A DNA stretch of 64,000 nucleotides from Xanthomonas hyacinthi. Lineage in GTDB: Bacteria; Pseudomonadota; Gammaproteobacteria; Xanthomonadales; Xanthomonadaceae. The notes below the pieces were generated by a model. The model was not told the origin of the DNA. It did not search any database and worked only from the letters and a program-made list of their open reading frames with translations. The translations under genes and the position numbers were made by a program. Shown here in pieces: positions 16,943 through 25,404 of the stretch (position 1 is the stretch's first letter; each line of letters starts with the position of its first letter). The stretch is from positions 3,789,001-3,853,000 of the forward strand of contig NZ_CP043476.1 in assembly GCF_009769165.1 (NCBI RefSeq), read 5' to 3'.

Positions 16943-16965
16943 CGGGGATTGGGGATTCGGGATTG
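16943..16965. repeat. GGGATTC-type heptamer array beside a truncated gene
   Basis: Three near-identical heptamers (GGGGATT, GGGGATTC, GGGATTG) occur in tandem. A related pair, GGGATTC and GGAATCGGGG, lies at about 17239-17262, on the other side of the truncated carboxymuconolactone decarboxylase remnant. These resemble the arrays that bound the elements near 58.7, 59.8 and 61.7 kb. Confidence 0.6.
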
Positions 16966-16995
16966 AGAGGCGTACCGACTTGCGCCGGTACGCCG

Positions 16996-17240
16996 CTGCG
17001 CTGACGGCATTGCCGGTTGCAGGCCCACGCCGAGCCGGTTCCAGGCATTGATGATGGCGATGACCATGGTCAGGGCGCTGATGCCGTGCGCGTCGAAGTG
17101 CGCCGACAGGGCGGCGTAGGCGTCCTGCGGCGGCGCGGCGGACGGCAGCGTGGTGAGCGCCTCGGCCCAGGCCAGCGCCAGCCGTTCGCGCGGCTCGAAC
17201 AAGCGGCTCTCGCGCCAGCCGGCGAGGGTGTCGAGCTTGG
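16996..17240 (-). pseudogene. truncated carboxymuconolactone decarboxylase/AhpD-like gene
   Basis: On the minus strand the frame reads LDTLAGWRESRLFEPRERLALAWAEALT, then ALSAHFDAHGISALTMVIAIINAWNRLGVGLQP. This matches the C-terminal half of small AhpD/CMD-family proteins, where (N)AWRES-x-x-F-x-x-RERAALAW and NxWNR-x are conserved. The N-terminal half with the active-site CxxC is absent, and a TGA occurs in frame about 20 codons upstream, just beyond a GGGATTC-type repeat. No ATG starts it. The frame then runs on into the DDAH-family gene, giving a false 422-codon fusion. It is a decayed fragment. Confidence 0.7.
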
Positions 17241-17367
17241 GATTCGACGGTGGAATCGGGGCTCATGGCGACCAGGACGGAACAGCGCGTGCCGGCGTGA
17301 CAGCGGGCGGGGCGGTCACTTTGCCCTAAAATGGCCGGGTTTCCCCCCGCCAGCCGTAGAGCCAGCC

Positions 17368-18891
17368 GTGACCTCGATCAAGCAGGAAGACCTCATCCAG
17401 TCCGTCGCCGACGCGCTGCAGTACATCAGCTACTACCACCCGGTCGATTACATCAAGAACCTGGCCGCCGCCTACGAGCGCGAACAGTCGCCCGCGGCCA
17501 AGGACGCGATCGCGCAGATCCTGATCAACTCGCGCATGTGCGCCGAAGGCCACCGCCCGATCTGCCAGGACACCGGCATCGTCACCGTATTCCTCGAGAT
17601 CGGCATGAAGGTGCGCTGGGACGACGCCACGATGGGCGTGGAGGACATGGTCAACGAGGGCGTGCGCCGCGCCTACAACCATCCGGACAACAAGCTGCGC
17701 GCCAGCGTGCTGGCCGACCCGGCCGGCAAGCGCGCCAACACCAGGGACAACACCCCGGCGGTGGTCAACACCAAGATCGTGCCGGGCGAGCACGTCGAGG
17801 TGATCGTCGCGGCCAAGGGCGGCGGTTCGGAAGCCAAGAGCAAGTTCGCCATGCTCAACCCGTCCGATTCCATCGTCGACTGGGTGCTCAAGACCGTGCC
17901 GACCATGGGCGCCGGCTGGTGCCCGCCGGGCATGCTCGGCATCGGCATCGGCGGCACCGCCGAGAAGGCGATGCTGCTGGCCAAGGAAGCGCTGATGGAG
18001 CCGATCGACATCGTCGACCTGCAGGCGCGCGGCGCCTCCAACCGCGCCGAGGAACTGCGCCTGGAGCTGTACGAGAAGGTCAACGCGCTGGGCATCGGTG
18101 CGCAGGGCCTGGGCGGCCTGACCACGGTGCTGGACATCAAGGTCAAGGACTACCCGACCCACGCCGCCAACCTGCCGGTGGCGCTGATCCCCAACTGCGC
18201 GGCCACCCGCCATGCGCATTTCACCCTGGACGGCAGCGGCCCGGTGATGCTGGAGCCGCCGTCGCTGGAGGACTGGCCCAAGCTCACCTACAACCCGAGC
18301 AACGCGCGCCGGGTGAACCTGGACAGCATCACCCGCGAGGAAGTCGCCAGCTTCAAGCCGGGCGAGGTGATCCTGCTCAACGGCAAGCTGCTGACCGGCC
18401 GCGACGCCGCGCACAAGCGCATGATCGACATGCTCAACCGCGGCCAGACGCTGCCGGTGGATTTCAGCAACCGCTTCATCTACTACGTCGGCCCGGTCGA
18501 TCCGGTGCGCGACGAGGTGGTGGGCCCGGCCGGCCCCACCACCGCCACGCGCATGGACAAGTTCACCCGGCAGATGCTGGAACAGACCGGCCTGCTCGGC
18601 ATGGTCGGCAAGTCCGAGCGCGGCGACGCGGCCATCGATGCGATCCGCGACAACAAGGCGGTGTACCTGATGGCGGTCGGCGGTTCGGCCTACCTGGTGT
18701 CCAAGGCGATCAAGGCCGCGCGCGTGCTGGCGTTCGAAGACCTGGGCATGGAGGCGATCTACGAGTTCGAGGTCAAGGACATGCCGGTCACCGTGGCGGT
18801 GGATGCCAGCGGCGAGTCGGTGCACAAGACCGGCCCGCGCGAATGGCAATCGCGCATCGGCAAGATTCCGGTGGTGGTCGAGCCGGCCTGA
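17368..18891 (+). CDS. fumA: class I fumarate hydratase (iron-sulfur)
   Basis: A 507-residue enzyme interconverting fumarate and malate in the TCA cycle. It has both halves of the class I enzyme in one chain: the N-terminal domain with cluster cysteines in RMCAEGHRPICQDTG and LIPNCAATRHAHF, and the C-terminal beta domain (LLTGRDAAHKRMIDML, YVGPVDPVRDEVVGPAGPTTATRMD, AVGGSAYLVSKAIK). GTG at 17368 is chosen because the conserved N-terminus TSIKQEDLIQSVADALQYI begins there; the frame is open upstream but has no homology. Length and single-chain form fit the FumA/FumB type rather than the two-subunit form. Confidence 0.94.
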   Translation: MTSIKQEDLIQSVADALQYISYYHPVDYIKNLAAAYEREQSPAAKDAIAQILINSRMCAEGHRPICQDTGIVTVFLEIGMKVRWDDATMGVEDMVNEGVRRAYNHPDNKLRASVLADPAGKRANTRDNTPAVVNTKIVPGEHVEVIVAAKGGGSEAKSKFAMLNPSDSIVDWVLKTVPTMGAGWCPPGMLGIGIGGTAEKAMLLAKEALMEPIDIVDLQARGASNRAEELRLELYEKVNALGIGAQGLGGLTTVLDIKVKDYPTHAANLPVALIPNCAATRHAHFTLDGSGPVMLEPPSLEDWPKLTYNPSNARRVNLDSITREEVASFKPGEVILLNGKLLTGRDAAHKRMIDMLNRGQTLPVDFSNRFIYYVGPVDPVRDEVVGPAGPTTATRMDKFTRQMLEQTGLLGMVGKSERGDAAIDAIRDNKAVYLMAVGGSAYLVSKAIKAARVLAFEDLGMEAIYEFEVKDMPVTVAVDASGESVHKTGPREWQSRIGKIPVVVEPA

Positions 18892-18972
18892 GCCGCCGCC
18901 GCATGCCGGCGCGGCATGCGAGACTGCCGCCGCCGTCGTCGCCCGGATCCGGCGACTTCCCCAGGAGACTGC

Positions 18973-19608
18973 ATGAGCGCCACCCTGTACTACTCGCCCA
19001 GCACCGCCGCCCTGGTGGTGCACTGGCTGCTGATCGAGCTGGAGGTGCCGCATACGCTGCACGCCCTGGATTTCGAACGGCGCGAGCACAAATCGCCGGA
19101 GTACCTGCAGCTCAATCCGGCCGGCGTGGTGCCGACGCTGCTGTTGGATGGACAGGTGCTGACCGAGGCGGCGGCGATCGCGCTGCACCTGGCCGACCTG
19201 CATCCGCAGGCCGGGCTGGCCCCGCCGCCCGGCAGCCCGGCGCGCGCCGCGTACTACCGCTGGATGTTCTTTTGCGCCAACACGCTGCAGCCGGCGTACC
19301 GCGCCTGGTTCTATCCGGACGAGCCGGCCGGTGCCGACAACGCCGAGGCGAGCAAGGCGCAGGCGCGGCAGAAGCTGGAGGCCGCCTGGGAGCAGGTCGC
19401 GCAGCATCTGCAGGCGAGCGGTCCGTACCTGCTCGGCGCACAGCTGTCGGCGGCCGATTTCATGCTGACGATGATGATGCGCTGGTCGCGCAACATGCCG
19501 CGGCCCAGCGATACCTGGCCGGCGCTGCAGGCGCACGCGCAGCGGATGAAGGCGCGTGCCGCGTTCCAGGAAACCTACCGCCGCGAAGGCCTGACCGACT
19601 GGACCTGA
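18973..19608 (+). CDS. glutathione S-transferase family protein
   Basis: A 211-residue protein with a thioredoxin-like N-terminal domain (LYYSPSTAALVVHWLLIELEVPHTLHALDF, then NPAGVVPTLLLDGQVLTEAAAIALHLAD, containing the cis-proline VP and the E-A/S glutathione contact) and a helical C-terminal domain (YLLGAQLSAADFMLTMMMRW). The class is not certain. ATG 18973 follows AGGAGA at 5-nt spacing, and the in-frame sequence upstream is not protein-like. It is 81 nt downstream of fumarase in the same direction and converges with pldA. Confidence 0.9.
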   Translation: MSATLYYSPSTAALVVHWLLIELEVPHTLHALDFERREHKSPEYLQLNPAGVVPTLLLDGQVLTEAAAIALHLADLHPQAGLAPPPGSPARAAYYRWMFFCANTLQPAYRAWFYPDEPAGADNAEASKAQARQKLEAAWEQVAQHLQASGPYLLGAQLSAADFMLTMMMRWSRNMPRPSDTWPALQAHAQRMKARAAFQETYRREGLTDWT

Positions 19609-19680
19609 GCGCCGCGGCGCCACGCTTGTGCGGCGGCCGCTGACGGCCGCCGCGCGCGTCGGACCTGGGCCGGTCGGGCC

Positions 19681-20832
19681 TCAGTACCACTCCAGCAGCG
19701 ACACGCCCAGGCCCACGTAGGTGGCGCGGTGGTTGTAGTCGATCAGGCTCTCGCCGTAGCCGTCGAACACCTGCACATGGCCGCGCAGCAGGTTGCTGAT
19801 CGGGAAGCCCCAATCCAGCTGCAGCGCGCCGTGCGAGCGGTCGCCGCTGCGCAGCGAATGCCGCGCCATCAGCGAGATCTCGTGGCCGCCGCGGTTGTAG
19901 GTCAGGGTCGCGTCGCCGCGGCCCATGTAGTCCTCGATGTCCGGGTTGTTGTCCTGGCGGTCGCTCTCCGGAATCCGGTACCACGGGCGCAGCACCAGCG
20001 CCCAGTTCTCGCGGTCCAGGCCGATGTTGAGGATCGCCCGGTTCCAGCTGCGCGAGAACGGGTCGCTGCGGCCGTTGGACTGGTGGTTGAGCTGGATCCC
20101 GGTCATCCGCCCCTTCCAGCCGAACAGGCTGTAGTTGTTGCGGAACACCAGCGCCAGTTCCGGCTCGTAGTTGGTCTCGCGGAACGGCCGCGACTGCTCG
20201 CTGTTGTAGACCTGCCAGCGCGAACTCTGGGTATAGGCGCCCCACAGGTCGCCGTTGTCGCCGAAGATGTTCTCCACGATCTTGGTCTTGAAGCTGAGCT
20301 GGAACTTGGCTTCGCTGCTGTCCAGCGGCTCGGCGCTGGTCACCGTGTTGTTCGGGTTCGGCGAGGACGGGGTCTGGTTCTTCTTGCTGGTCCAGAACGC
20401 CGGTAGCAGGTACACCGGCTTGTAGGCGCGCAGCTGGAAGTTGCCGAGCTTGGAATCCTTGGCCAGCTCCCAACGGCTGTCCAGCAGCGAACCCTTGCCG
20501 GCGTTGGCGATGGTGGCGTCGTAGCGGTCGTCCTTGAACAGCGAGGCGGCGCGCTGGCGGGTGCGCGCGGCCGGGCCGGCGTCCTGCGGGATCGACGCAT
20601 CCAGCTGCTGCTTCTGGTTCTCGCTGGCCATCTTCGCCGCCGCATCGGCGGCCTGCGGATCGGCGACCCGGCGCGACAATGCCTGGTCGTAGCAGGACAG
20701 GCGCGCGGCGTCGCCGGAAATGGCGACGCAGGCTTCGGGCGAGGCGGGAGTGGGCATCATTTCCTGGGCATGGGCCAGCGGCATCGCCGCGAAAGACAGC
20801 AGCAACAACGGACGGGCCGGGCGATGGGACAT
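19681..20832 (-). CDS. pldA: outer-membrane phospholipase A
   Basis: A 383-residue precursor with a signal peptide (RPARPLLLLSFAAMPLAHA) and a C-terminal 12-strand barrel ending in Tyr (LGVGLSLLEWY region), as outer-membrane proteins do. The OMPLA catalytic His and Ser lie in GIQLNHQSNGRSDPFSRSWNR; the supporting Asn/Asp lie near DNNPDIEDYMGRGD. The enzyme hydrolyses phospholipids that reach the outer leaflet when the membrane is damaged. An N-terminal region of about 110 residues with a cysteine pair (ACVAISGDAARLSCYDQAL) precedes the barrel. ATG 20832 is preferred because the signal peptide starts there; the frame is open 33 codons further. Confidence 0.9.
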   Translation of the reverse strand: MSHRPARPLLLLSFAAMPLAHAQEMMPTPASPEACVAISGDAARLSCYDQALSRRVADPQAADAAAKMASENQKQQLDASIPQDAGPAARTRQRAASLFKDDRYDATIANAGKGSLLDSRWELAKDSKLGNFQLRAYKPVYLLPAFWTSKKNQTPSSPNPNNTVTSAEPLDSSEAKFQLSFKTKIVENIFGDNGDLWGAYTQSSRWQVYNSEQSRPFRETNYEPELALVFRNNYSLFGWKGRMTGIQLNHQSNGRSDPFSRSWNRAILNIGLDRENWALVLRPWYRIPESDRQDNNPDIEDYMGRGDATLTYNRGGHEISLMARHSLRSGDRSHGALQLDWGFPISNLLRGHVQVFDGYGESLIDYNHRATYVGLGVSLLEWY

Positions 20833-20961
20833 GCAGGTTCTCTCGGAATCAGGCGACGCGGGCGGATGGTGCGCTGCCGATGTGAATGGCCGGCTGCGAA
20901 AATACAGCAGCCAGCGCAACGGGGTCATCACACGTTCATCTCGCGGCGCCCACGCCGCCGC

Positions 20962-21447
20962 TCAGAACAGCCAGGCCGCCGCGAACAGGCCGACCATCGC
21001 CAGCGCCAGGGCCAGCTTGGCGGCGGTGCCCAGGACGATGCCCAGCCAGGTGCCGAGGCCGACCTTGGCCGCCTGCTGCAGTTGCCGGCCATGCCAGTAC
21101 TCGCCGGCCAGCGCACCGACGAAGGGGCCGACGAACAGGCCGATCGGCATGAACAACAGCCCCGCCACGCTGCCCACGACCGAGCCCCATAGCGCCTTGC
21201 GGCTGGCGCCGACGCGCTTGGCGCCGAACACGGTGGCCAGGAAGTCGACCAGGAACGACAGCAGGGTGAGCACGCCGAGCACCGTCAGCATCACCCAGCC
21301 CACGCGCTGGAAGCCGTCGGCCCAGGCCGCCAGCAACAGCCCGGCGAACAGCAGCGGCATTCCCGGCAGGGCCGGCAGCACCACGCCTGCCAGCCCCAGC
21401 GCCACCAGCAGCGCGGCGACCATGTAGTAGATGAACGTAGGATCCAC
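20962..21447 (-). CDS. DUF456 family membrane protein
   Basis: A 161-residue inner-membrane protein made almost wholly of hydrophobic helices. The family marks are GLAGVVLPALPGMPLLFAGL at the first helix pair, DFLATVFGAKRVGASRKALWG in the middle, and FMPIGLFVGPFVGALAGEY, the Gly/Pro-rich repeat typical of DUF456. No biochemical function is established for the family. It lies 129 nt downstream of the pldA start region on the same strand, so the order of transcription is DUF456 then pldA; cotranscription is possible. It is divergent from the cold-shock gene. Confidence 0.87.
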   Translation of the reverse strand: MDPTFIYYMVAALLVALGLAGVVLPALPGMPLLFAGLLLAAWADGFQRVGWVMLTVLGVLTLLSFLVDFLATVFGAKRVGASRKALWGSVVGSVAGLLFMPIGLFVGPFVGALAGEYWHGRQLQQAAKVGLGTWLGIVLGTAAKLALALAMVGLFAAAWLF

Positions 21448-21682
21448 GCGGCGTACTCCGGGGCGATTTTGGGGTTGACAGACGGGGTGTTTTTGCTGAT
21501 TGCATTTTCATTTTGGCCGCGGTAAGTTTTCAGACGCTGCGTTTGCAAAGGTCACCGTGAATCGTGGCCCGATGCGGTAGATCCAACGATCCGCTACAGC
21601 GTTATACCTCGCTTCCTCCTTGCAACCAGCCGCCGAACCCCCGGCGTACCCACCCCTGAGACGTGTTCCAAGGAGTAAGTCC

Positions 21683-21898
21683 ATGACTGACGGCAATCGC
21701 GAAAACGGCACCGTGAAGTGGTTCAACGATGCCAAGGGCTTCGGCTTCATCAGCCGCGAGAACGGCGAGGACGTGTTCGTGCACTTCCGCGCCATCCAGA
21801 CCCAAGGCTTCAAGAGCCTGAAGGAAGGGCAGAAGGTCAGCTTCACCGTGGTGCAGGGCCAGAAAGGCCTGCAGGCCGACGCGGTGCAGCCGGTCTGA
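21683..21898 (+). CDS. CspA-family cold-shock protein
   Basis: A 71-residue single-domain nucleic-acid chaperone. RNP1 is KGFGFIS and RNP2 is VFVHFRAI, flanked by [10 protein letters not shown] and [17 protein letters not shown], all canonical. It binds single-stranded RNA/DNA and melts structure. AAGGAG lies 7 nt before the ATG at 21683. The roughly 235-nt space from the divergent DUF456 gene may hold a long structured 5' leader, as in CspA genes; this was not folded. A strong bidirectional terminator follows at 21945. Confidence 0.96.
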   Translation: MTDGNRENGTVKWFNDAKGFGFISRENGEDVFVHFRAIQTQGFKSLKEGQKVSFTVVQGQKGLQADAVQPV

Positions 21899-21944
21899 TC
21901 CCGGCGCGCTTGCAAGCCGATCGCGCGCAACCGCCGCGCGCAGC

Positions 21945-21972
21945 AAAAAGGCCCGCAGTTGCGGGCCTTTTT
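21945..21972. terminator. bidirectional rho-independent terminator
   Basis: AAAAAGGCCCGCA, loop GT, TGCGGGCCTTTTT form a 13-bp stem with an A run on one side and a T run on the other, between the convergent cold-shock gene (ends 21898) and the glycine-zipper lipoprotein gene (ends 22000). It should stop transcription from both directions. Confidence 0.93.
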
Positions 21973-21999
21973 GCGTTACCGCAGGCGGCGCCAGAGCGC

Positions 22000-22473
22000 T
22001 TAGCGCGGCACCACGCGGCCGTTGACCACGCGCACATAGGTGTTTTCGCGGATCCCGGCCAGGTCGCGCTGGTTGACCACGATCACCCGGCCATCGTCCA
22101 TCTGCACGTGCAGGTCGTAGCTGTCGCCGGTGACGTTGTTCTGGATCTGGTTGCCGGCCAGGGCGCCGGCAGCGGCGCCGGCCACGGCCGACACGTTCTG
22201 GTTGCCCTTGCTGCCGCCGGTATGGTCGGAGATCTCATGGCCGGCGATCGCGCCGACGATGCCGCCCAGGACTGCGCCGGTGCCGGTGGGCGCGGTGCGG
22301 CCGGAGGCCACCGTGTCGATGCGGGTGACGATGCCGCAGTCCGCGCAGCGGGTGTCCGCATAGCCGCGCGACGGCTGGCTGTAGCCGCCGCCACCGCCAT
22401 AGCCCGGGGACGTGGCGCAGCCGGCCAATGCCAGCACGGCGACGGCGCCAGTGGCCAATAGGTGAATCTTCAT
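22000..22473 (-). CDS. glycine-zipper 2TM lipoprotein (SlyB/PcP-like)
   Basis: A 157-residue outer-membrane lipoprotein. The signal peptide ends in a lipobox LALAGC (Cys19). After a Gly/Ser-rich linker and CADCGIVTRIDTV comes the glycine zipper GAVLGGIVGAIAGHEI...GAAAGALAGNQIQ, then a C-terminal beta unit with VQMDDGRVIVVNQ. This matches the SlyB/17-kDa antigen family, which stabilises the outer membrane. ATG 22473 follows GAGGAGA. It shares its terminator with the convergent cold-shock gene. A related but non-lipidated glycine-zipper protein lies at 25405. Confidence 0.88.
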   Translation of the reverse strand: MKIHLLATGAVAVLALAGCATSPGYGGGGGYSQPSRGYADTRCADCGIVTRIDTVASGRTAPTGTGAVLGGIVGAIAGHEISDHTGGSKGNQNVSAVAGAAAGALAGNQIQNNVTGDSYDLHVQMDDGRVIVVNQRDLAGIRENTYVRVVNGRVVPR

Positions 22474-22626
22474 GTGTGTTCTCCTCGACAGGCGGTGGAC
22501 GGCGGCGGACCCGGATTTACACGCATCCTGTCCGCCAGTAGGTGAATGCAACGCCAATCGCCATGCGCGTGCGTTGCCGACGCGCTGCAGCGGCAGTGGC
22601 AATTCATCGAGAAGCTCGATGGCGGG

Positions 22627-23058
22627 TCAGCGGAAATCGCGGTGGCAGGCGTCGCAGCCGTCGTCGATGCGATGGGTGAGCCGCGCGAGCGCGGCGCAGG
22701 TGCCGGGGGCCGTGTCCTGCGCCGCGTCCAGCGTGGCCCGCAGCGCGCCGGCGTGCTGCTGGAAGCGGCGGTCGTCGCTGAGTGCGGGGAACGCGGTTTC
22801 CAGGTCGCTGCCGAGCAGGCGCAGCGTGCGCACGCGCGCTTGCAGCTCGGCGGCGCTGCAGCGGTTCTGTGCATGGCTGCGTTGCAGCAAGGCCAGTTGC
22901 TTGTCCATCACCTGCATCAGCGCGCGCGGGAACGGATCCTGCCGCGCCTGCAGCGCACGCATCGACATCACCGTGGCGACCAGGCCGATCAGCACCCCGG
23001 CGAGCAGCACCAACAGGTAGCGGGAGGCGCTGGAAGCGGGGGCGTGCGGGCTGGCCAT
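22627..23058 (-). CDS. membrane-anchored small cytochrome c-like protein
   Basis: A 143-residue protein with one N-terminal membrane helix (YLLVLLAGVLIGLVATV, residues about 14-30) and a mainly helical periplasmic domain. A single heme-binding motif CDACH (Cys135, Cys138, His139) sits near the C-terminus, as in cytochrome c-prime and b562-like four-helix proteins. Cysteines at about 67 and 121 could form a disulfide. The specific electron partner is unknown. No Shine-Dalgarno is evident before ATG 23058. It is divergent from tcdA, with 102 nt between. Confidence 0.75.
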   Translation of the reverse strand: MASPHAPASSASRYLLVLLAGVLIGLVATVMSMRALQARQDPFPRALMQVMDKQLALLQRSHAQNRCSAAELQARVRTLRLLGSDLETAFPALSDDRRFQQHAGALRATLDAAQDTAPGTCAALARLTHRIDDGCDACHRDFR

Positions 23059-23160
23059 GCGGCGGGCGTGCAGGAGGAAAGCGCGATAGTACGCCGGCCG
23101 CCGCCATTGCGTGGCGGCGCCGCGGCCGCCGCGTCGTTGCCGATGAAATAAACTGCGCGC

Positions 23161-24021
23161 ATGAACGAACAACTGCGTGAGCGCTTCGCCGGCATCGACC
23201 GGCTGTACGGGCGCGGGACCATCGAGCGCCTGGCGCAATGCCGCGTGGCGGTGGTGGGCATGGGCGGGGTCGGCTCGTGGGTGGTGGAGGCCCTGGCGCG
23301 CTCGGCGCTCGGCCATCTGACCCTGATCGATGCCGACGAGATCTGCGTGTCCAACACCAACCGCCAGTTGCCGGCGCTGCAGGGCCAGTACGGGCGCAAC
23401 AAGGCGCGGGCGATGGCCGAGCGCTGCGTGGCGATCAATCCGGCGATCGAAGCGGCCGCGGTCGAGGCCTTCCTGACCCCGTCCAACATCGCCGAGCTGC
23501 TCGGCAGCGGCTTCGACCTGGTCATCGACGCCTGCGACAGCTTCCGGGTCAAGGTCGAGGCCATCGCCTGGTGCCGCCGGCGCAAGCTGCCGCTGCTGAC
23601 CGTGGGCTCGGCCGGCGGGCGTACCGACCCGACCCTGGTGCGCATCCGCGACGTCTCGCGCACCGAGCACGACGCGATGCTGGCGCTGATCCGCAAGAAG
23701 CTGCGCAGCGAGTTCAATTTCCCCAAGAACCCGCAGCGCTACTTCGGCGTGCCGGCGGTGTATTCGCTGGAGAACGTGCGCTACCCGCAGGCCGACGGCA
23801 GCGTCTGCGGGCTGCGCCCGCAGCTGGGGCCGGATGCGGCGCTGAACCTGGACTGCGGCGCCGGGCTGGGCGCGGCCACCCACATCACCGGCGCGTTCGC
23901 CTTCGCCGCCGTGGGCAAGGCCCTGGAGATGCTGTTGAAGCCGAAGCGGACGCCGCAGGCGAGCGTGGCGACGGCCGCAGCGGCGCAGACGGACGACGCG
24001 GCGGCGATCGACGCGGGCTGA
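23161..24021 (+). CDS. tcdA: tRNA threonylcarbamoyladenosine dehydratase (TcdA/CsdL)
   Basis: A 286-residue E1-like (ThiF/MoeB-fold) enzyme that cyclises t6A37 to ct6A in tRNAs. The ATP site is VAVVGMGGVGSWVVEALARS, followed by LIDADEICVSNTNRQ and DLVIDACDSFRVK. The region GSAGGRTDPTLVRIRDVSRTEHDAM is characteristic of TcdA rather than ThiF or MoeB. The last 30 residues are Ala-rich and variable. The gene is alone and is followed by a palindromic repeat. Confidence 0.93.
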   Translation: MNEQLRERFAGIDRLYGRGTIERLAQCRVAVVGMGGVGSWVVEALARSALGHLTLIDADEICVSNTNRQLPALQGQYGRNKARAMAERCVAINPAIEAAAVEAFLTPSNIAELLGSGFDLVIDACDSFRVKVEAIAWCRRRKLPLLTVGSAGGRTDPTLVRIRDVSRTEHDAMLALIRKKLRSEFNFPKNPQRYFGVPAVYSLENVRYPQADGSVCGLRPQLGPDAALNLDCGAGLGAATHITGAFAFAAVGKALEMLLKPKRTPQASVATAAAAQTDDAAAIDAG

Positions 24022-24059
24022 GGCGCACTGCGCCGGCGAAATCGACGCTTTTGAGTTTG

Positions 24060-24144
24060 TGTGGGAGCGACTTCAGTCGCGACGGGCGTTACCGATAGTG
24101 CAGTCGCGACCGATGGCCCGAGGCCACCCCGAGTCGTTCCCACA
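24060..24144. repeat. 85-bp palindromic intergenic element (most complete copy)
   Basis: Starts TGTGGGAGCGACTTCAGTCG and ends GAGTCGTTCCCACA, so the outer 14 bp are inverted copies with a few mismatches; GTCGCGAC occurs in both halves. Related copies lie at 15730-15767, 15856-15912 and, inverted, 48132-48173. It lies between the convergent tcdA and TatD genes and may fold into a cruciform or transcript hairpin. Confidence 0.8.
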
Positions 24145-24198
24145 GACGGCAACCCTGGCCGGACGCGCCAGCACCTGCCGCGGACCGCCAAGTTTGGG

Positions 24199-24984
24199 TC
24201 AGGCGGGCTGCGTAGCCGGCGCCTGCAGTCCGAACAGTTGCTGCGCGTTGCGCGTGGTCTGTGCGGCGATCTGCGCGGCGGGCTGGCCGCGCAGCGCGGC
24301 GATGGCGTCCAGCACCGTGCGCAGCCGCGCCGGTTCGTTGCGCTGGCCGCGGATGGACGCGTCGGGCTGGTCCGGTGCGTCGGTTTCCAGCAGCAGCTGC
24401 TGCAGCGGCAGTTCGGCGGCCAGCCGGCGCAGGCGCTGCGCGCGCGCGTAGGTCACCGGGCCGCCGAGGCCGATCAGGAAATCCAGCTTGTGCAACTGCT
24501 GCGCCTGTTCTGCGCTGCCGGCGAAGCTGTGCACCACGCCGCGCAGGCGCCCGACCTTGCGGATCGCCAGGATCACCGCGTCCACCGCGCGCCGTGCGTG
24601 CACGATCAGCGGCAGGTCGAACTCGCGCGCCAGCTGCAGCTGGCCGAGGAAGTAGCGCTGCTGTTCGGCTGCGTCCAGCCCCTCGACGAAGAAATCCAGC
24701 CCGCATTCGCCGATCGCGCAGGGGCGCTCGCGCGCGATCCAGTCGCCCAGCGCGTTCAGGTGCTCGGGCCGATGCTGCTGCAGGAACAGCGGGTGCAGGC
24801 CATAGGCCGGATACAGGCCAGCGGCGGCCGCGCAGACGTCGCGCAGCTTCGGCCACGACGCCGCGGTCACTGCCGGCACGATCTGCACGGCGACGCCGGC
24901 GGCCTGCGCGCGGGCGATCACGTCGGCGCGATCGGGGGCGAATGCGTCGGCGTCGAGGTGGCAGTGGCTGTCGATCAGGCGCAT
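24199..24984 (-). CDS. TatD family metal-dependent hydrolase
   Basis: A 261-residue TIM-barrel hydrolase. The metal ligands are seen in LIDSHCHLD at the N-terminus, IGECGLDFF, LPLIVHARRA, GVVHSFAG and LLLETDAPDQP. Family members act as 3'-5' DNases or D-aminoacyl-tRNA-linked hydrolases in the cytoplasm; the HCHLD start and length fit the YjjV branch of the family. Its start is 6 nt from the stop of the small membrane protein gene at 24991-25230, so the two form an operon. It converges with tcdA. Confidence 0.92.
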   Translation of the reverse strand: MRLIDSHCHLDADAFAPDRADVIARAQAAGVAVQIVPAVTAASWPKLRDVCAAAAGLYPAYGLHPLFLQQHRPEHLNALGDWIARERPCAIGECGLDFFVEGLDAAEQQRYFLGQLQLAREFDLPLIVHARRAVDAVILAIRKVGRLRGVVHSFAGSAEQAQQLHKLDFLIGLGGPVTYARAQRLRRLAAELPLQQLLLETDAPDQPDASIRGQRNEPARLRTVLDAIAALRGQPAAQIAAQTTRNAQQLFGLQAPATQPA

Positions 24985-24990
24985 CGGCCG

Positions 24991-25230
24991 TCAGCGGCGC
25001 ACGCGCCGCGCGCTGGACGCGCTCGGCTCCGGTGCGGCGGGCGCTGGCGTGCGGGTCTTCCAGGTGGCCAGCAGCAAGCTGCCCAGGCCGAACACGATCT
25101 CGTCGATGAAGGTCAGCGGGTCGGGCAGCAGCACGCTCAGCACGAACAGGCCGGCGGTGAGTTTGAACAGCGTCGGGTAGCGCAATTTGCCGGCCCAGCG
25201 CAGCAAAGGCAGCATGATCGGGTTGGGCAT
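24991..25230 (-). CDS. small membrane protein (DUF6116-like, 79 aa)
   Basis: A 79-residue protein with two hydrophobic segments, one around YPTLFKLTAGLFVLSVLLP (residues about 18-36) and one in FIDEIVFGLGSLLLATW, and a basic, Pro/Ala-rich tail ending ARRVRR. ATG 25230 is preceded by GGAGGAT, a strong ribosome site. The layout fits the DUF6116 family of small gammaproteobacterial proteins, of unknown function. The TatD-family gene follows after 6 nt and is likely translated from the same transcript. Confidence 0.75.
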   Translation of the reverse strand: MPNPIMLPLLRWAGKLRYPTLFKLTAGLFVLSVLLPDPLTFIDEIVFGLGSLLLATWKTRTPAPAAPEPSASSARRVRR

Positions 25231-25404
25231 GGATGATCCTCCGGCGCAGTGATGAAAACGCTAACACGCTTGATATGGCGGCTTTACGGGCGCGGCACCA
25301 GCGCCCGCCGCGGATTTTTGCTGAATAGGGAGCGGATCGGTTCAGCTTCGGCGTGGTAATCACAATAGCGTAGACAACGCGGTGCAGACCGCAGGAGAGC
25401 AACC

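Noticed and set aside
15934..17202. A single fused protein of decarboxylase and deiminase domains.
   Set aside because: The first part is only the C-terminal half of its family, begins at a poor TTG, and joins the second through low-quality sequence containing repeats; the second has its own ATG and full fold.
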